Assembly (NCBI GenBank): GCA_026225945.1
Contig: JAMJFZ010001133.1
Location: forward strand, 19,632,064 to 19,696,063
DNA length: 64,000 nucleotides
From: Cricetomys ansorgei
Lineage: Eukaryota; Chordata; Mammalia; Rodentia; Nesomyidae
Reading direction: 5' to 3'
Under the pieces are notes generated by a model. The model saw nothing but the letters and a program-made list of their open reading frames with translations, was not told the DNA's origin and did no database searches. Below, piece after piece: positions 44,630 through 55,895 of this stretch (positions are counted from its first letter, which is position 1; every line of letters starts with the position of its first letter). A program made the translations under genes and the position numbers.

Positions 44630-46145
44630 AGTTATTTTGCCTTTTACTCATTCCCCTACTGGGAATCCCCTACTGGGATCATTATGTAAAGGGAAGACAA
44701 TATTTTAAAATGAATCATCTTATAGTACACAAACAGGGTGAAAAACTAAAGGCCAATGTAGAAAACATTTCTGATATAATTGTAAAATGAAGAATAAGAC
44801 TCCATCAATTGTCAGAAACAGACCCAGCAAATATCAATGTGCCCAATACTAATGTCAAGATTACATCACTATGGATAATTAAGAAAGATTGGCAAAAAGC
44901 TTGTAACAATTATTTGGGAAAAATTAACAACAAATATCCCCAAAACAAGCCACTTCAGTTTATAAAAAGAACTAATTGGATTCTCCCCCATATTGTAAAA
45001 AGGACACAAATTTCTGGAGCCCCTACATCCTATACTGATGCAAATATATTAGAAATGCAAGCTATAAATCAGGAAATATAAGTAAACTAATTCAAAGCCC
45101 ATATGCTTCAGTTAAAAAATCAGAACTGCATGCTATGTTTATGGTCTTATTAGGTTTTCTCCATATCTTTTAATATAATTACGGACTCTCAATATGCAGA
45201 AAGTGTTATTTTACATATAGAAACAGCTGAACTTATTCTGATAATTCAGAATTAACCTTGCTATTTATGCAACTGCAGCAGGCAATTCAAAACAGAAATT
45301 ATCCATTATATATCACCCATATTTGATCTCACACTGGATTGTCTGGCCCATTAGCACAAGGAAATGATGAGATTGACCAATTATTAATAGGAAATATGCT
45401 AGAAGCCTCAGAATTTCATTAAAAAAACTTCAAGTTAACAGTAAAGGCTTAAAGAAAAACTTTTCTATTACTTGGCCACAAGCCAAGGAAATCATAAAAA
45501 TTGTCCTATTTGTTCTTTATATATCCAGGCTCCATTGCCAGCTGGAAGTAACCCTAAGTGTACTCAAAGAAATGACATCTGACAGATTGATGTGTTTCAG
45601 TTTGCAGAATTTGGAAAACTAAAATTTGTACATCACACCATTGATACACGTTCGGGATTCCAATGGGCTTCTGCCTCTAGTTCTGAAAAGGATGATTCTG
45701 TAGTTACACATTCATTAGAAGTAATGGCTATCATAGAGAGACCTTTACAACTTAAAACTGACAATGTCCCCCATGTGTCTCCGGTACAATGAAACAATTT
45801 ACATATTACAACATAGTATATATACTGGCATACCATACAATCCTAAAGGACAAGCAGTTTTGGAGAAATCTAACTGCTCTTTAAAGGAGATGCTCATAAA
45901 ATAGAAGGGGACTTGAGATCTCCCAGAGATAGCTTGAATAAAGCCTTGTTAATTTTGTATTTTTTGAATGCCAGTGAGGAAGGGACAACAGCTGCCAAGA
46001 GACACTGGATTGTAGAAAAAGAAATGCCGAATTAAATCAATCTGTATAATATAAGGATGTGTTAACATCAGAATGGAAGCCAAGGAATGCTATGTTGGGA
46101 TCCAGACTATGCTTATGTTTCCACAGGAGATGAAAAGCTGTGAAT
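44630..46145 (+). pseudogene. Class II ERV pol relic, RNase H and integrase part
   Basis: Sequence continues from the RT relic with an FTHSPTG-type block at about 44641-44663. An RNase H motif TDSQY lies near 45182-45196. The integrase region runs from about 45330 to 46145. Its DDE triad is still visible in pieces: QID near 45577-45585, TDN near 45757-45766, and a Glu in the LEKSN block near 45862-45876. The C-terminal block (CWDPDYAY near 46100-46125) resembles the end of IAP/betaretroviral integrase. The largest open piece is 45592-45792. Several stops and frameshifts prevent a continuous protein. No env is seen downstream. Confidence 0.85.
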
Positions 46146-46799
46146 ATTTCAAAATTGATAAAGATATGATCTGAGCAGGCGAGGCCTCCTAAATACCTTG
46201 TCTGCTAACCTGAAAGGTACAACTCAAGGAATGAAGAGACGACAAGGATGATGTAAAAAGCTGATGCCCTTATATGGGAACAGCTCAAGAAGCAGGCTAA
46301 GGAAACGATGTCAGACTGGAAAATCTTTAAATGAGCAGCCTTGTTCCTTGCTGTGATGTTGGAGGTAACCATACAGGTAACAAGGTTCAACCATACTCAC
46401 TAGGCTTACAACTATCCCATGCTTTAAGCATTTGTATTTGAAGGATGAGAGATTGATGTCATCAACACATTAGGTCTGCCAAGGTGTAAAATGTGATACC
46501 ATCGAAAAAAAAATCCAGCTAGGTACACTGGCAGCAATGTAAAAGCAAGAAAACTTGGTATTTAATATCTCCCAAGGAGAAGCCATAGACTGGAGTCCAT
46601 AAGTCCATAAGTCCATTGGTGAACTCAGGCTTCCCGAGAGGAATTATTTCTTACCCAGAATTGACATGACAATGGTCTAGCTCAAATAAAACTGTGGATA
46701 TTGTTTCTACTGCTTTTTAAAAAAATCTGTTTAAATGACATAGAGAGGGATGTCAGACCCCCTATTACAGTTTGGCTAGTCAATTCAAACGACTTGTGA
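46146..46799. other. Probable ERV 3' flank or unique DNA
   Basis: No env or LTR motif is visible after the integrase. A small tandem 'AAGTCCAT' repeat occurs at 46597-46616. Confidence 0.35.
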
Positions 46800-46973
46800 A
46801 AACTGCAAATGCCAGTTTTGTTGTGGTGACCCGCAACCATAAAATCTATTTTCACTGCTACTTCATAACTGTAATTTTGCTACTGTTATGGATCATAATG
46901 AAAACATCTGATATGCAGATGGTTTCTACGTGATCTGTGTGAAAAGCTCAAAACCCACAGGTTGAGAACCACA
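46800..46973 (-). mobile_element. URR1-like hAT DNA transposon relic
   Basis: 'TGACCCGCAACCATAAAATC', 'TTCACTGCTACTTCATAACT' and 'GTAATTTTGCTACTGTTATG' are reverse-complement blocks of the rodent URR1-type non-autonomous hAT element. The closing 'CCCACAGGTTGAGAACCAC' is its terminal inverted repeat. The opposite end is eroded. Confidence 0.8.
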
Positions 46974-46975
46974 AA

Positions 46976-47195
46976 ATGCCAAGAGATCAGCAAAATGACT
47001 AAGGGGACTAAGGTGGCTGCTGCCTAGCCTGACAACCTGAATCCAACCCCGGGACCCAAAGGGTAGAAAGAGAGGACTGACTCCCACAAGCTGTCTTGTG
47101 ACCGCCACATACATGAGCGCACACACACAAGGAAAATATAAAAAGAACTTTTCCTTAGGTAACAACATCTTACAAACACACACATATATATAAAT
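46976..47195 (+). mobile_element. B3-type SINE
   Basis: 'AAGGTGGCTGCTGCCTAGCC', 'CTGAATCCAACCCCGGGACC', 'GAGAGGACTGACTCCCACAA' and 'GCTGTCTTGTGACCGCCACA' are in B3 order, followed by a CA-rich tail. Two antisense ORFs (46926-47183, 47024-47224) are artefacts of the SINE. Confidence 0.85.
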
Positions 47196-47389
47196 TGTAC
47201 TAAAGACACTTCTGTTTTAATCAAGTAGAAATGAATGATTATTACACGAATTCATAACACTCAAGAGTTTTGATCAATTATAAAATTATGTCTTCATAGG
47301 CCTAAGGAGAACAAATATTTATAAAATTATACTTCTTCCTTGCAATACTATCTTGAAAATAAAATTTCGTGTTCAAGGCCAGTCTAAGC
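47196..47389. other. Unique AT-rich DNA
   Basis: Nothing recognisable. Confidence 0.4.
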
Positions 47390-47580
47390 TGCCAACTGGG
47401 ACCGTTTCAAACCAGAAATGAACTTGGGAAACAGCCTTACTCTGGGGTCATCAACGTTGAACTTCTCACGGGTCATGTAGTTCAGCCTGTACGGAATGAA
47501 GAGCATCTATCTAAAATGCGTCTCCATTCCGGCTGAGTTGCTCGATTTCACAGCCGTTTGAGGATCATGTCACTCTAATA
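47390..47580 (-). pseudogene. Coding-like antisense fragment, unknown source
   Basis: On the minus strand, about 47500 down to 47390, an open frame reads RLNYMTREKFNVDD followed by RVRLFPKFISGLKRSQLAA and a stop. Its basic, mixed composition and CpG content stand out from the AT-rich surroundings. I do not recognise the parent protein. It could be the 3' end of the coding region of a decayed retrocopy or a chance frame. Confidence 0.3.
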
Positions 47581-47689
47581 GTTATTTTTCTTTTCTGTTA
47601 CTTATATGAAAATATAGAACGAGAGTAGCTCTTTACAAAATACCATGCTACAACAAGATTTTAAATGAATTGTCATAATTTTATGTTAC
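47581..47689. other. AT-rich DNA
   Basis: Nothing recognisable. Confidence 0.4.
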
Positions 47690-47795
47690 TGACAACTATA
47701 TATTACCATATACATTTATATATCTATATATGTACCTATATATAGATATGTATGTATATATTACCATATATATATATGTATATATGTGTATTAGA
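47690..47795. repeat. TATA/TATG-rich simple sequence
   Basis: Imperfect TATATA and TATATG runs with internal 'TATTACCATATA' repeats at 47700 and 47758. Confidence 0.85.
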
Positions 47796-49270
47796 AGCGT
47801 GCTTATCCAATTCTTTATTTTCTTTTTGTCCTTTACAAACTTGTTTGCCCAGTACGTTAAAGTAAACTACCAAATGAAGAGACTTGTCTCATTTATTAAT
47901 TGTTTCTAATATGATTAACTATTATATTATTTCATCATTATCTTAAAAATCAAATTCTCTTACTAGTACTTTGGTCCATTCATTTCTCTTCCTATGCTAG
48001 TGAGCAGCTGCTACTTCAAACAGAGTCATTCAGTTTGTACGTGAAACCACACTTTATGAGTACCACACATACAAATCATTATGACACGTCAAAGCTGGTG
48101 ACCGAGTTAAAGGCCCCTAATGTTTATAACCTGGGTATGACTCTGCACTTACATCCTCATCTTTGAGTTTCATGATTCTGCAGGCCGATTTTCTAGAATT
48201 TCATGATTAACCAAATCAGTATTTGACATCTTGAAACATATCTTGAAAAAAAACTGAATTTTCTTTGTTGCGTATGTTTGAATTTTAAGTTTTTCCTTAG
48301 AGTTAGAGAACTTCACTTTCTGAGCACATTCTTATAACAAATCACTTGAAGCATCGATGAGATATCTCAATAAGAAATAAGCTATATAACATCACTAGCA
48401 TAATCAGAAAGCAAAAGTTCAGTTTAATCTCACGTTCTTCAGGTACATGAGAAAGATTCTTGTACATTTCATATTTCTTTTTGATCATACAAGATTCTTT
48501 TGCTAGTTGAAGTAATGCTCTGTGGACAGGCAGGCCTAACGCAAGGCACTCCATCAAATATCCCAAGGTAAGCCTGTTGGGTCTTTTAAGACTACAAGAG
48601 TTGAGCCCACATAATTAGAAGAGAATTTTGCAAGAATTTGTTCAGGGAATTAAAGGTTATGAAATTTTAAAATGATCAGAACTTGTAAGAAAACTAGCAG
48701 ATGAGGCTTTCTTCTTGTTCTGAGAAAGGGGCTGTAACTTTTCCTTAATTTTTATGCATGTCCTATAACAAATGACATTCACTGTGGCCAAAACTGACTT
48801 ACAGCAAAATTATCTAGATGTACTGAACTCCATTCAGCTGATTCACTTGGGACTAAATATATACTCAGGATAGACTCTAGAACACTTGAGATCTTCAAGT
48901 TGAAATGTGTTGTATAGGATTAGACTGCTAGGACTAAAAGTTATAAAAGTTCTGAGTTTTACAAATCTTTGACAAATATGAAAAGGTATTTTATGAACAC
49001 ATTCAAATACTACAAATTTAATGTCTGTTGTAATTCGAGTCTTTTATATGTTTATTTATAAAATACTATATCCAAATTATTTTGAAGTTGTAGAAATAAT
49101 CTTCTGCATAATCTTCTCATCCTGTCTTCTGCAAATGCCTGCTGGTCTTTACTTTTCTTTTTTCCTTCTCCCTTCTTTTTCCTCCTTCCAAGTAACCTCC
49201 CACATAACCTTTCTTCCTTTCTTTCAAATACATAGTCTCTTTTTTAACTTATGGTTATGGACATGTGAGT
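47796..49270. other. Unique AT-rich DNA
   Basis: About 1.5 kb without a recognisable gene or repeat. The ORF 49021-49398 runs into the microsatellite and is spurious. Confidence 0.45.
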
Positions 49271-49271
49271 A

Positions 49272-49325
<54 letters not shown>

Positions 49326-49362
49326 TGCCTGTCTGTCTCTTTGCCTCTCTCTGTCTCTCTCA
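49271..49362 (+). repeat. (CT)n(GT)n compound microsatellite
   Basis: CT to 49294, then GT to 49324, then imperfect CTGT/CTCT to 49362. It yields Val/Cys-rich spurious ORFs on the plus strand and Thr/His/Arg-rich ones on the minus strand. Confidence 0.95.
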
Positions 49363-49386
49363 TTTTTTTTCTTTCTCCCTCCTCCC

Positions 49387-49818
49387 TGTATGTATTAATA
49401 GTTAAAGAAAGGTATTTACTGGGGGTGAGAAAAAATTCACATGATGTAGACACACAGAGAAAAAGACTCTCTACAAAGCAGAGAGGAAACTCAGGCAGCC
49501 AAAAACTCCAGTCTTTTCTTGAGGGCTGAGGTTTTAAAGTTTCTGAAGCATCTTCTTCTCCTTAGAGTTGGTCAGTTTGAAGAATGATAGGATGGTTGAT
49601 TGGTCTGATCAGTATTGAACTTGTTTAGCCAGTTAATCAGGAGGGGGCCAGCTGGCAGGAGAAAAACCTACAAGATCTTAGTTTTAAGCTGCCAAGATTT
49701 TGTCTCAGATCAAAAGGGTAAGGAAAAATTTTAGAAATTTTCCATATTTATTGCTTAGTTATGACTTCTCTCCTATCTGTCTGCCAACCAGGAAGTATGA
49801 GTAACTCTTAGTTCCTCA
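49387..49818 (-). mobile_element. LTR-like element, antisense, gammaretroviral type
   Basis: On the minus strand a polypurine tract GGAAGAGGGGAA (plus 49819-49830) is followed directly by TGAG, as at the start of a 3' LTR. Inside lie CCAAT (plus 49599-49603, complement) and a TTTAAAA TATA-like site (plus 49532-49538). The element closes at a possible CA (plus 49387-49388). The length of about 430 bp is normal for a rodent class I LTR. The polypurine tract makes a truncated provirus more likely than a solo LTR. Confidence 0.5.
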
Positions 49819-51190
49819 TTCCCCTCTTCCAGAGGTCACCCTAACTGCTACTGGGGGCTTGGGAGTGTCAAGCACTCTTAACTGCTTCTAGCTGACAAAA
49901 GGGGAGATCAAAGAGGAACGGCTGTCTGAAGGGTTTTGAACTAAGGGGCCACACTAAAACTTAACAGAAGATCAAGATTCAAAAGAGAAGATAACCAGCT
50001 GGGATTAGCATGTATCCTTGGAGTGTGTTGTATGGTGGAGATGGAGTCTCTACCATATGAAAAGTGAAACTGCTAGAACTATTATAATTCTTATGGAGAA
50101 TATAGTTATGAAAATAGGGCAATTGTGCCCTTATTAGTGGAAGAAACAGGCAAGAAAAATATCCAGGGAGTACTTAGCAGACTTTGTCATAAGTATCAAT
50201 GAGACTGATGATTTCTTTGCCACCACTGTCAATTACAAGAAGTACATCCTGGAGGAAGCCTTCCATCTGGCTCATGAGTTAAAAGTCTTTCATCAGCAAG
50301 TTTAAGTTCAAAAGTTGGCCACTGAGTTTCTTTTACTGTAACCTCATGGAGAACATTAAGAGAAAAAGTTAATGAGGAAAAAAAATTACATTATAATTAA
50401 CATAAGTCCTGTTTAGTAAAATGAAGCATAATTATGTAGCTGACTGGACTATGTACCAAAATCTTATAGAAGGATAAGACCAGAGAAGGCCTTTTCTATA
50501 TCTAAGAGGCATAAGTTGTAGTTTGGCAGATCAAACTGTAACTGTGCAATCAGCTGTTTGTTTCCTCAGACTGCTACGTAAGGCGATTATCCTATTGGTA
50601 TTGCATTACCAGCAATACCTATACCCGTGCACTCAGGTGTAATGTCCACTGGAGGTGGACGATATGGGCCAAACCTGAGTAAAAGCCAGATTCATGTGTT
50701 GAAGTCACAACCAGATACTAGCATCTAATTGCCAATATAAAAGGGAAGTATCTTTTTTTAGGAATATTGAGCAATGTCCCAGGAACACGATTTGGGTATC
50801 CAAACCTGTGAGTTTTACTGTAAGATATTTGATGGCATCCTTTAATCAGGGAACATGGGTGGTTAGAATGCAGGACGCAACATTACAGCTGTGCAAAGCG
50901 CTCTCTGAGAAAGAAGCAGTGTTCCATAGTAGGTAAACACAGCATCTAGAGTTGGCCTCAGTGTTTAAGGAGATGGGCCTGTTTTCTCAGCAGCAGATAG
51001 ATATTGCAATGCTGAAATAAGCCAAGGTCTAGTCGTCTTTCTTCTCAATCTATGTATTTATCAGGAGAAGAATTTTTAGGGAGAAAGTTGTACAAACAGC
51101 ATTTTATATAGTTAAGTATAGTATGTGAGGACTGTAGTCATTTGGATTATTAAAGAACCATATTAATTTTAATCCTGGTTGTATTTTCCT
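49819..51190 (-). mobile_element. Probable ERV internal remnant, antisense
   Basis: This is placed as internal sequence only because it abuts the polypurine tract and LTR-like block. No pol or env motif could be read and frames are full of stops. It may be untranslated or non-autonomous internal sequence, or unrelated DNA. Confidence 0.3.
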
Positions 51191-51354
51191 AATGTGTTTT
51201 TAAAACCATGTAGGTGGCCAAAATTAATCACTTTGTTTTACTGTTAATGACAGTCGAAGATCTGGTCTTTGTGGGGATGGACATTTGAGTTTGAGGGAAA
51301 CCTCTGGCTTTTCTAGTCTTTCCTTTGCCAGTTTGTCCACCTATGTAATAAGTT

Positions 51355-51420
51355 AAAGACAGAGTGAGTTCCAGGACAACCAGAGTTACAACAGAGAAAC
51401 CCTGTCTTGGGGGGAGGGGC
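51355..51420 (+). mobile_element. B1 SINE 3' fragment
   Basis: 'CAGAGTGAGTTCCAGGACAA' and 'AGAGTTACAACAGAGAAACC' followed by CTGTCTTGG. Only the last third of B1 is present and the A tail is replaced by a G-rich run. Confidence 0.85.
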
Positions 51421-51961
51421 ATAGTTTCAGAAAGCATACAGTTTCAGATTAAGTCTAGATGCCATAAATCAAAGATTCATGCTGCCTAGCATCTTACAAA
51501 GCATATAAAAAGCTAAAGTTGCTTGAGTCTTCAGGTATTTTGTTGGATATTTATATTACTAATTGAAAAACGTATTCAAAGTTAGTAAACATCTAAGCAT
51601 CTTATACAGAACACAACAGTAAAGTATCACCATAAGTAAATCAGATTAAATGTTAATTGTCCAAATGTAGCGTAGAAATAACTTTCCCTCTGCACATTTC
51701 TTACAGTGAAAAAAAACACTGAACAAAATGGAATTACTCATTTTAAATCGTTTATGACACAAATTATTAACAAGGATATCAGCAGTGATGGCCTCTCCCC
51801 TTGTATTTAAACCCCATTACACACTCAAAAACTACTAGCACTTTTGCCATATGTTGATAATTTTGCATGGCAAACAGAACATCAAAATACCACAGGCAGC
51901 TTCAAGTGCTTCCCAGAAAGATGTATTCTCTAGGTTTCCTTTGCAGCCCTATGCATGCATT
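51421..51961. other. Unique DNA
   Basis: Nothing recognisable. Confidence 0.4.
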
Positions 51962-52060
51962 GTTTTACCCATTGCTGTGACCGAACACTGGACCAAAAGC
52001 AACTTAAGGAAGAAGAAGTATGTTTTGACTGATAGTTTTAAGTCATTCAAGTGAGCAAGG
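51962..52060 (-). mobile_element. Rodent medium-reiterated repeat fragment
   Basis: 'CATTGCTGTGACCGAACACT', 'GACCAAAAGCAACTTAAGGA' and 'AGAAGTATGTTTTGACTGAT' match a common rodent repeat end also seen at 53060. The database name is unknown to me. Confidence 0.6.
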
Positions 52061-52786
52061 TAATATTCTAAAAACATTGGTATAATTTGTGAGCCTGTGT
52101 GTATATACTCCCCATTTCTAAAAAGATTTCAACAGATAACAATGCCACTCATTGGCCTGGAAAGCAAACTTTAGGTAATATGGTGCCAGAATAGGTAGGA
52201 GGAGATGATCCAAGCAAACAGCAGCAGAGATTTCTTTACTGGCAGGAAGAGGCATTAGAACTTCACAGGCTTCATACAAGGATGAAGACAGAGACACTCA
52301 AAGGCCCAAATGGAAAGATACTAAAGTACTCTGTCTTCATTCAGACTCTGATTCTTCCAAGAAATCAGTGACAGACCATTGATGTTTTAAAAACCTGGAG
52401 CCGATGCAGGCCTTTGCAAAAGGGAGGCATTTAAGAATGAGTGCTGTGGAAAGGACTAGTGACAGTTACTCCCAGCTGTGAATATTAAAACCAAGCAGGG
52501 ACCAGACATCAACCAGACAGCTTTCAGCGTAAGTGGTCTAGGTGAATCCACTGAGTACCCAGCGATGAGAATTACCACTGTTACAGATTATGCAGGTCTA
52601 GTTGCATAAACTTGAAGCAAGTACAATCTTTAGCTCTCATCCCCTGGAACCTCATGATTTTGTGTATATTAGTATGAAAGTAAGTCTCAGGCTGAATATT
52701 TCTGCATTTAAAAGACACAAAAAACAGAACCATGTAAATATAAACTAGACAAAGTTTTAGATTTCCAGCGTTTTGCCACCCAACTG
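52061..52786. other. Unique DNA
   Basis: No gene or clear repeat. Confidence 0.4.
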
Positions 52787-52900
52787 GAATTTTTTGTTTG
52801 TTTGTTTGTTTTTTGTTTTTTTGTTTTAAACAGGATCTCATTCTGTAGCTATAACCAGCCAGAAACTCAACAAGGGTCTGCCTCAGCCTCCTTAGGAATG
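52787..52900 (-). mobile_element. Old B1-like SINE, antisense
   Basis: A T/G tail (52792-52826) precedes 'AACAGGATCTCATTCTGTAG', 'CAACAAGGGTCTGCCTCAGC' and 'CTCCTTAGGAATG', a shortened and diverged B1/pB1 body. The antisense ORF at 52581-52958 spans it. Confidence 0.55.
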
Positions 52901-53059
52901 AAACCAACCATTCTTGAAGAAACTTTGACCCAGAGTAAAGCCCTATGGCTTGCAGCACGATCCTAGGACTGTATACACATTTGGGTGAAGAAACAGTTCT
53001 TTAGCAAGGACAGAAACACGTTTTAAAAGGACTGAAGCCAAGGAATTCTGTTGGTTATT

Positions 53060-53395
53060 ATTCTCACTGCTGTGAAAATATATACCTGACTAACAATTTA
53101 GAGGAGCCGAGGACATTTCGCTCACAGTTTCAAAGGGTCCTGTCCATCCTGGCAAGAAGGTAAGGGGTCTACAGTAGATGCAGGAGTTTCCAGCACAGCT
53201 CCTTAACATCTTGGCGACTCAGCAAACAGAGACCTCCTGCCAGGACAAGAATCAGGTATCACCAGCAAGTCCCACCTCTAATAACACAATTCTGCTTGCT
53301 AGATCCTGTATTTGAAAGGTCCTATAGCCTCCCCAAGCAGTGCCACTGGCCTATAATAAGGTTTCACATACATGAACTTGTGGGAATATTTCACA
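53060..53395 (-). mobile_element. Rodent medium-reiterated repeat, diverged
   Basis: 'CTCACTGCTGTGAAAATATA', 'CATTTCGCTCACAGTTTCAA', 'AGTCCCACCTCTAATAACAC' and 'AGGTTTCACATACATGAACT' follow the order of the repeat family at 54463-54832 and are more diverged. Confidence 0.5.
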
Positions 53396-53479
53396 TATGA
53401 ATTTTTACAAGTGCCCTCAAACCTGTTAGCTTTTCTGAACTCTACAGATCTTCAGACTCCATCGATGACACGGGAACAT

Positions 53480-53700
53480 TATTTTCAACCAATCAATTCT
53501 CATTGAGATAATGAAAATATATTTTTTGCCATTTTGTCTGTTAATTAACAAGTTCTCTCATGCGGACTCAGATAACACTAATTGAAAGACTTGCTATACC
53601 TGTGGATGAAGTATGGGCCTTTGATTAAAGCCTTTCAACTGCTAATTATCCACACTTGGATTACAAACAACTTATTCTGTCCCTTCAAATGTAGATAGTT
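53480..53700. promoter_or_regulatory. Candidate conserved noncoding element
   Basis: A repeat-free stretch with clustered homeodomain-like TAATTA words. GTTAATTAAC at 53540-53549 resembles an HNF1/PAX-type palindrome, and CTTTGAT at 53619-53625 a TCF/LEF site. CTAATTATCC lies at 53642-53651. There is no direct evidence of function. Confidence 0.25.
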
Positions 53701-54462
53701 AAAAAAAAAAATGAATAAAGCTATTATCAGCTGACACCATATCGTGTCGCTGTCTCAGCAAAGGAATGGCTTCTTGCTTTCTGCCTGTTACCAGTACATG
53801 CTTCATGGATGCACAGAGACAGAGTTCCTAAATGTCACAGAAAACTCAGGAGCAGCTTCTAAAAAAAAACAAAACAAAACAGAATCTAGCATTGTCTCAC
53901 ACAGTTTCAAATTATCTGTAAGATTAATAAGGTAGGAAATGGGGACCTTGCTTATACAAAACTGAGTCCAGGCTTCATCTATGCTTTATATAAAAGCATA
54001 AAATTTTCTGAAATCATCTTAGCGAAACCTTAACACACCAGTTAATGGGGGATACTGTGAGGTTTTGTTCATTTGTTTTATGATAACAATTGCTAATGCT
54101 TCAGAAAGAAATGTCCAAAACGGCAAGTTACTTGGAGTACTTGAATCATCAGGATGGCCTGCCTGGGTTTGCCTGTTCAATCACAGTGACTACAACCATT
54201 ATTTTTTAAAAAACCTCCCTGTTTATAATGCCTAATAATGTAATGCATTCATGATATTTTATAATAAGAAGTGCCTTTAATCATACTGAACCAGTTCTTT
54301 TATTTTTCTTTTTTGTTAAAAAATCATGTTTTGTTTATATCAAAGTTATTCAATTTTTTTAAACTTCTGTGTATAAAAAGGCCATTTGCTAATTTCATTT
54401 CACAGCAATAAGATGTTCTTGCGTGCAGCCAGGTATCTGAAAGTAAAATAGAGATAATGCAC
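53701..54462. other. Unique AT-rich DNA
   Basis: Nothing recognisable. Confidence 0.4.
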
Positions 54463-54832
54463 TGTCTTAGTCAGTGTTCTGTTGCTATGAAGAGACACCA
54501 TGACCAGAGCAACTCTTATTAAGGAGAGTATTTAATTGGGGCTTGCTTATAGTTTCAGATGCTTAGTCCATTGTCATGGTGGGAGACTCGGTGCTGGAGC
54601 TGAGAGTTCTACATCCAGATCCGCAGATATCAGAAAAAGAGAGAGCCACTGGGCCTGGTGTGGGCTTTTGAAAGCCTCAAAGTCCACCCCCAGTGACACT
54701 TCCTCTAGTAATGCCACACCTACTACAACAAGGCAACACTACCTCGTTTCTTTGCAAGTAGTGCCATTCCCTGGTGACTAAGCATTCAAATATATGCGTC
54801 TATGGGAGTTATTCTTATTCAAACCACCACGT
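54463..54832 (-). mobile_element. Rodent medium-reiterated repeat, near full length
   Basis: 'CTTAGTCAGTGTTCTGTTGC', 'GAAGAGACACCATGACCAGA', 'CTTATAGTTTCAGATGCTTA' and 'CAAAGTCCACCCCCAGTGAC' lead to a terminus 'TTATTCAAACCACCACG'. The end is the complement of the GTGGTTT start seen at 31003 and 35090. It is the most complete copy in the window. The 81-codon ORF at 54536-54781 is repeat-derived. Confidence 0.8.
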
Positions 54833-54934
54833 ACACTAACTTTAAACAAAGCTACTAAAGATAGGTGTGCACATGAAGGGAACTCACCAGAAGATAAAGA
54901 GCATGCTTTTGGTTTATGTTTGTTTGTTTATTTG

Positions 54935-55118
54935 CTTGTTTTGTTTTTTTTTTTTGTTTGTTTGTCTGCTTGTTTTCTGAGACAGAATTTCTCTGTTGTA
55001 ACTCTGGCTGTCCCGGAACTCACTCTGTAGACCAGGTTGGCCCGGAACTCACAGAGATCTGCCTGCCTTTGCCTCCAGAGTGCTGGGATTAAAGGTGTGC
55101 ACCACCACCACCTAGCCT
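54935..55118 (-). mobile_element. B1 SINE, antisense, with imperfect TSD
   Basis: A long T/G tail (54940-54975) precedes 'TGAGACAGAATTTCTCTGTT', 'GAACTCACTCTGTAGACCAG' and 'GTGCTGGGATTAAAGGTGTG', ending 'CACCACCACCTAGCC'. AAAGAGCATGCTT (54896-54908) and AAAGAGCACACTT (55119-55131) form the target duplication, with two mismatches. The tail region between the left duplication and the B1 contains TTTG microsatellite units. Confidence 0.93.
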
Positions 55119-55840
55119 AAAGAGCACACTTCAGAAGAAGAATTAAACACATCATTTTGGAGGCTTTTCCATCAGTGCTGTCTATATGATCCAAGAACAT
55201 AACTGAAGACTATGTCTGAGAAATTGGGTTGAGAACCATTTTGACTAAGTTCTTAAATTCATCTAACAAGATGAAGACATGGGGTGGTGTCAACAGATGT
55301 GTAGATAAGTGTGAAAAGAGCAGACAATTTTTAGTCTGTCAAAACGATGCCTAACAGTTCAACACGTAAAGAAAATTTTATTCAAGACTATTGTAACAAA
55401 AGACAGATGAGACTGTGGTATGAATCGAATCCACTGCTGGAAAGAAATGTAGAAGAGATTTTAAAGGTTGAACGTAGAAGTCATGAACACGACATGCTTG
55501 CTAATTGACGTATCCAAAGGGAAAGCCAATTTTCCATCCCTTTTTGACAGGAAAGTTTTATAATGTAGACCAAGGCACCCACAGAGGTTGGTCCCCACCC
55601 TTCCACAGAAACTAGGGCAGAAACTTCATGTTTACAGAGCAGAGGCACAAAGACTCGATTGGCATTTGGTTTTTATGAAGACATTTCTGGGTTATGAAGC
55701 TAACAAGAGGCTTGCTGGATGATTTACATCTCAATGAAAGAAATCACAGTTGCTAATTCTCTAAACATATAAAACAAAGAGAGGTCAAGACTTAGAGTCG
55801 GAAAACAGGCTGTCTAGAGTTTAATCAAGCAGTAGGAAGC

Positions 55841-55895
55841 TACAAGAAATCTCCCAAACTGGTCCCCCTTTGAACTACAGCCTTCCCCAATAAAA
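55841..55895 (+). repeat. 55-bp direct repeat, copy 1
   Basis: It matches 57232-57286 at 53 of 55 positions and ends in AATAAAA. Flanking sequence is unrelated between the two copies. Confidence 0.95.

Noticed and set aside
49021..49529. ORFs on both strands around the CT/GT microsatellite
   Set aside because: Cys/Val, Ser/Leu and Thr/His runs are translations of the dinucleotide repeats.
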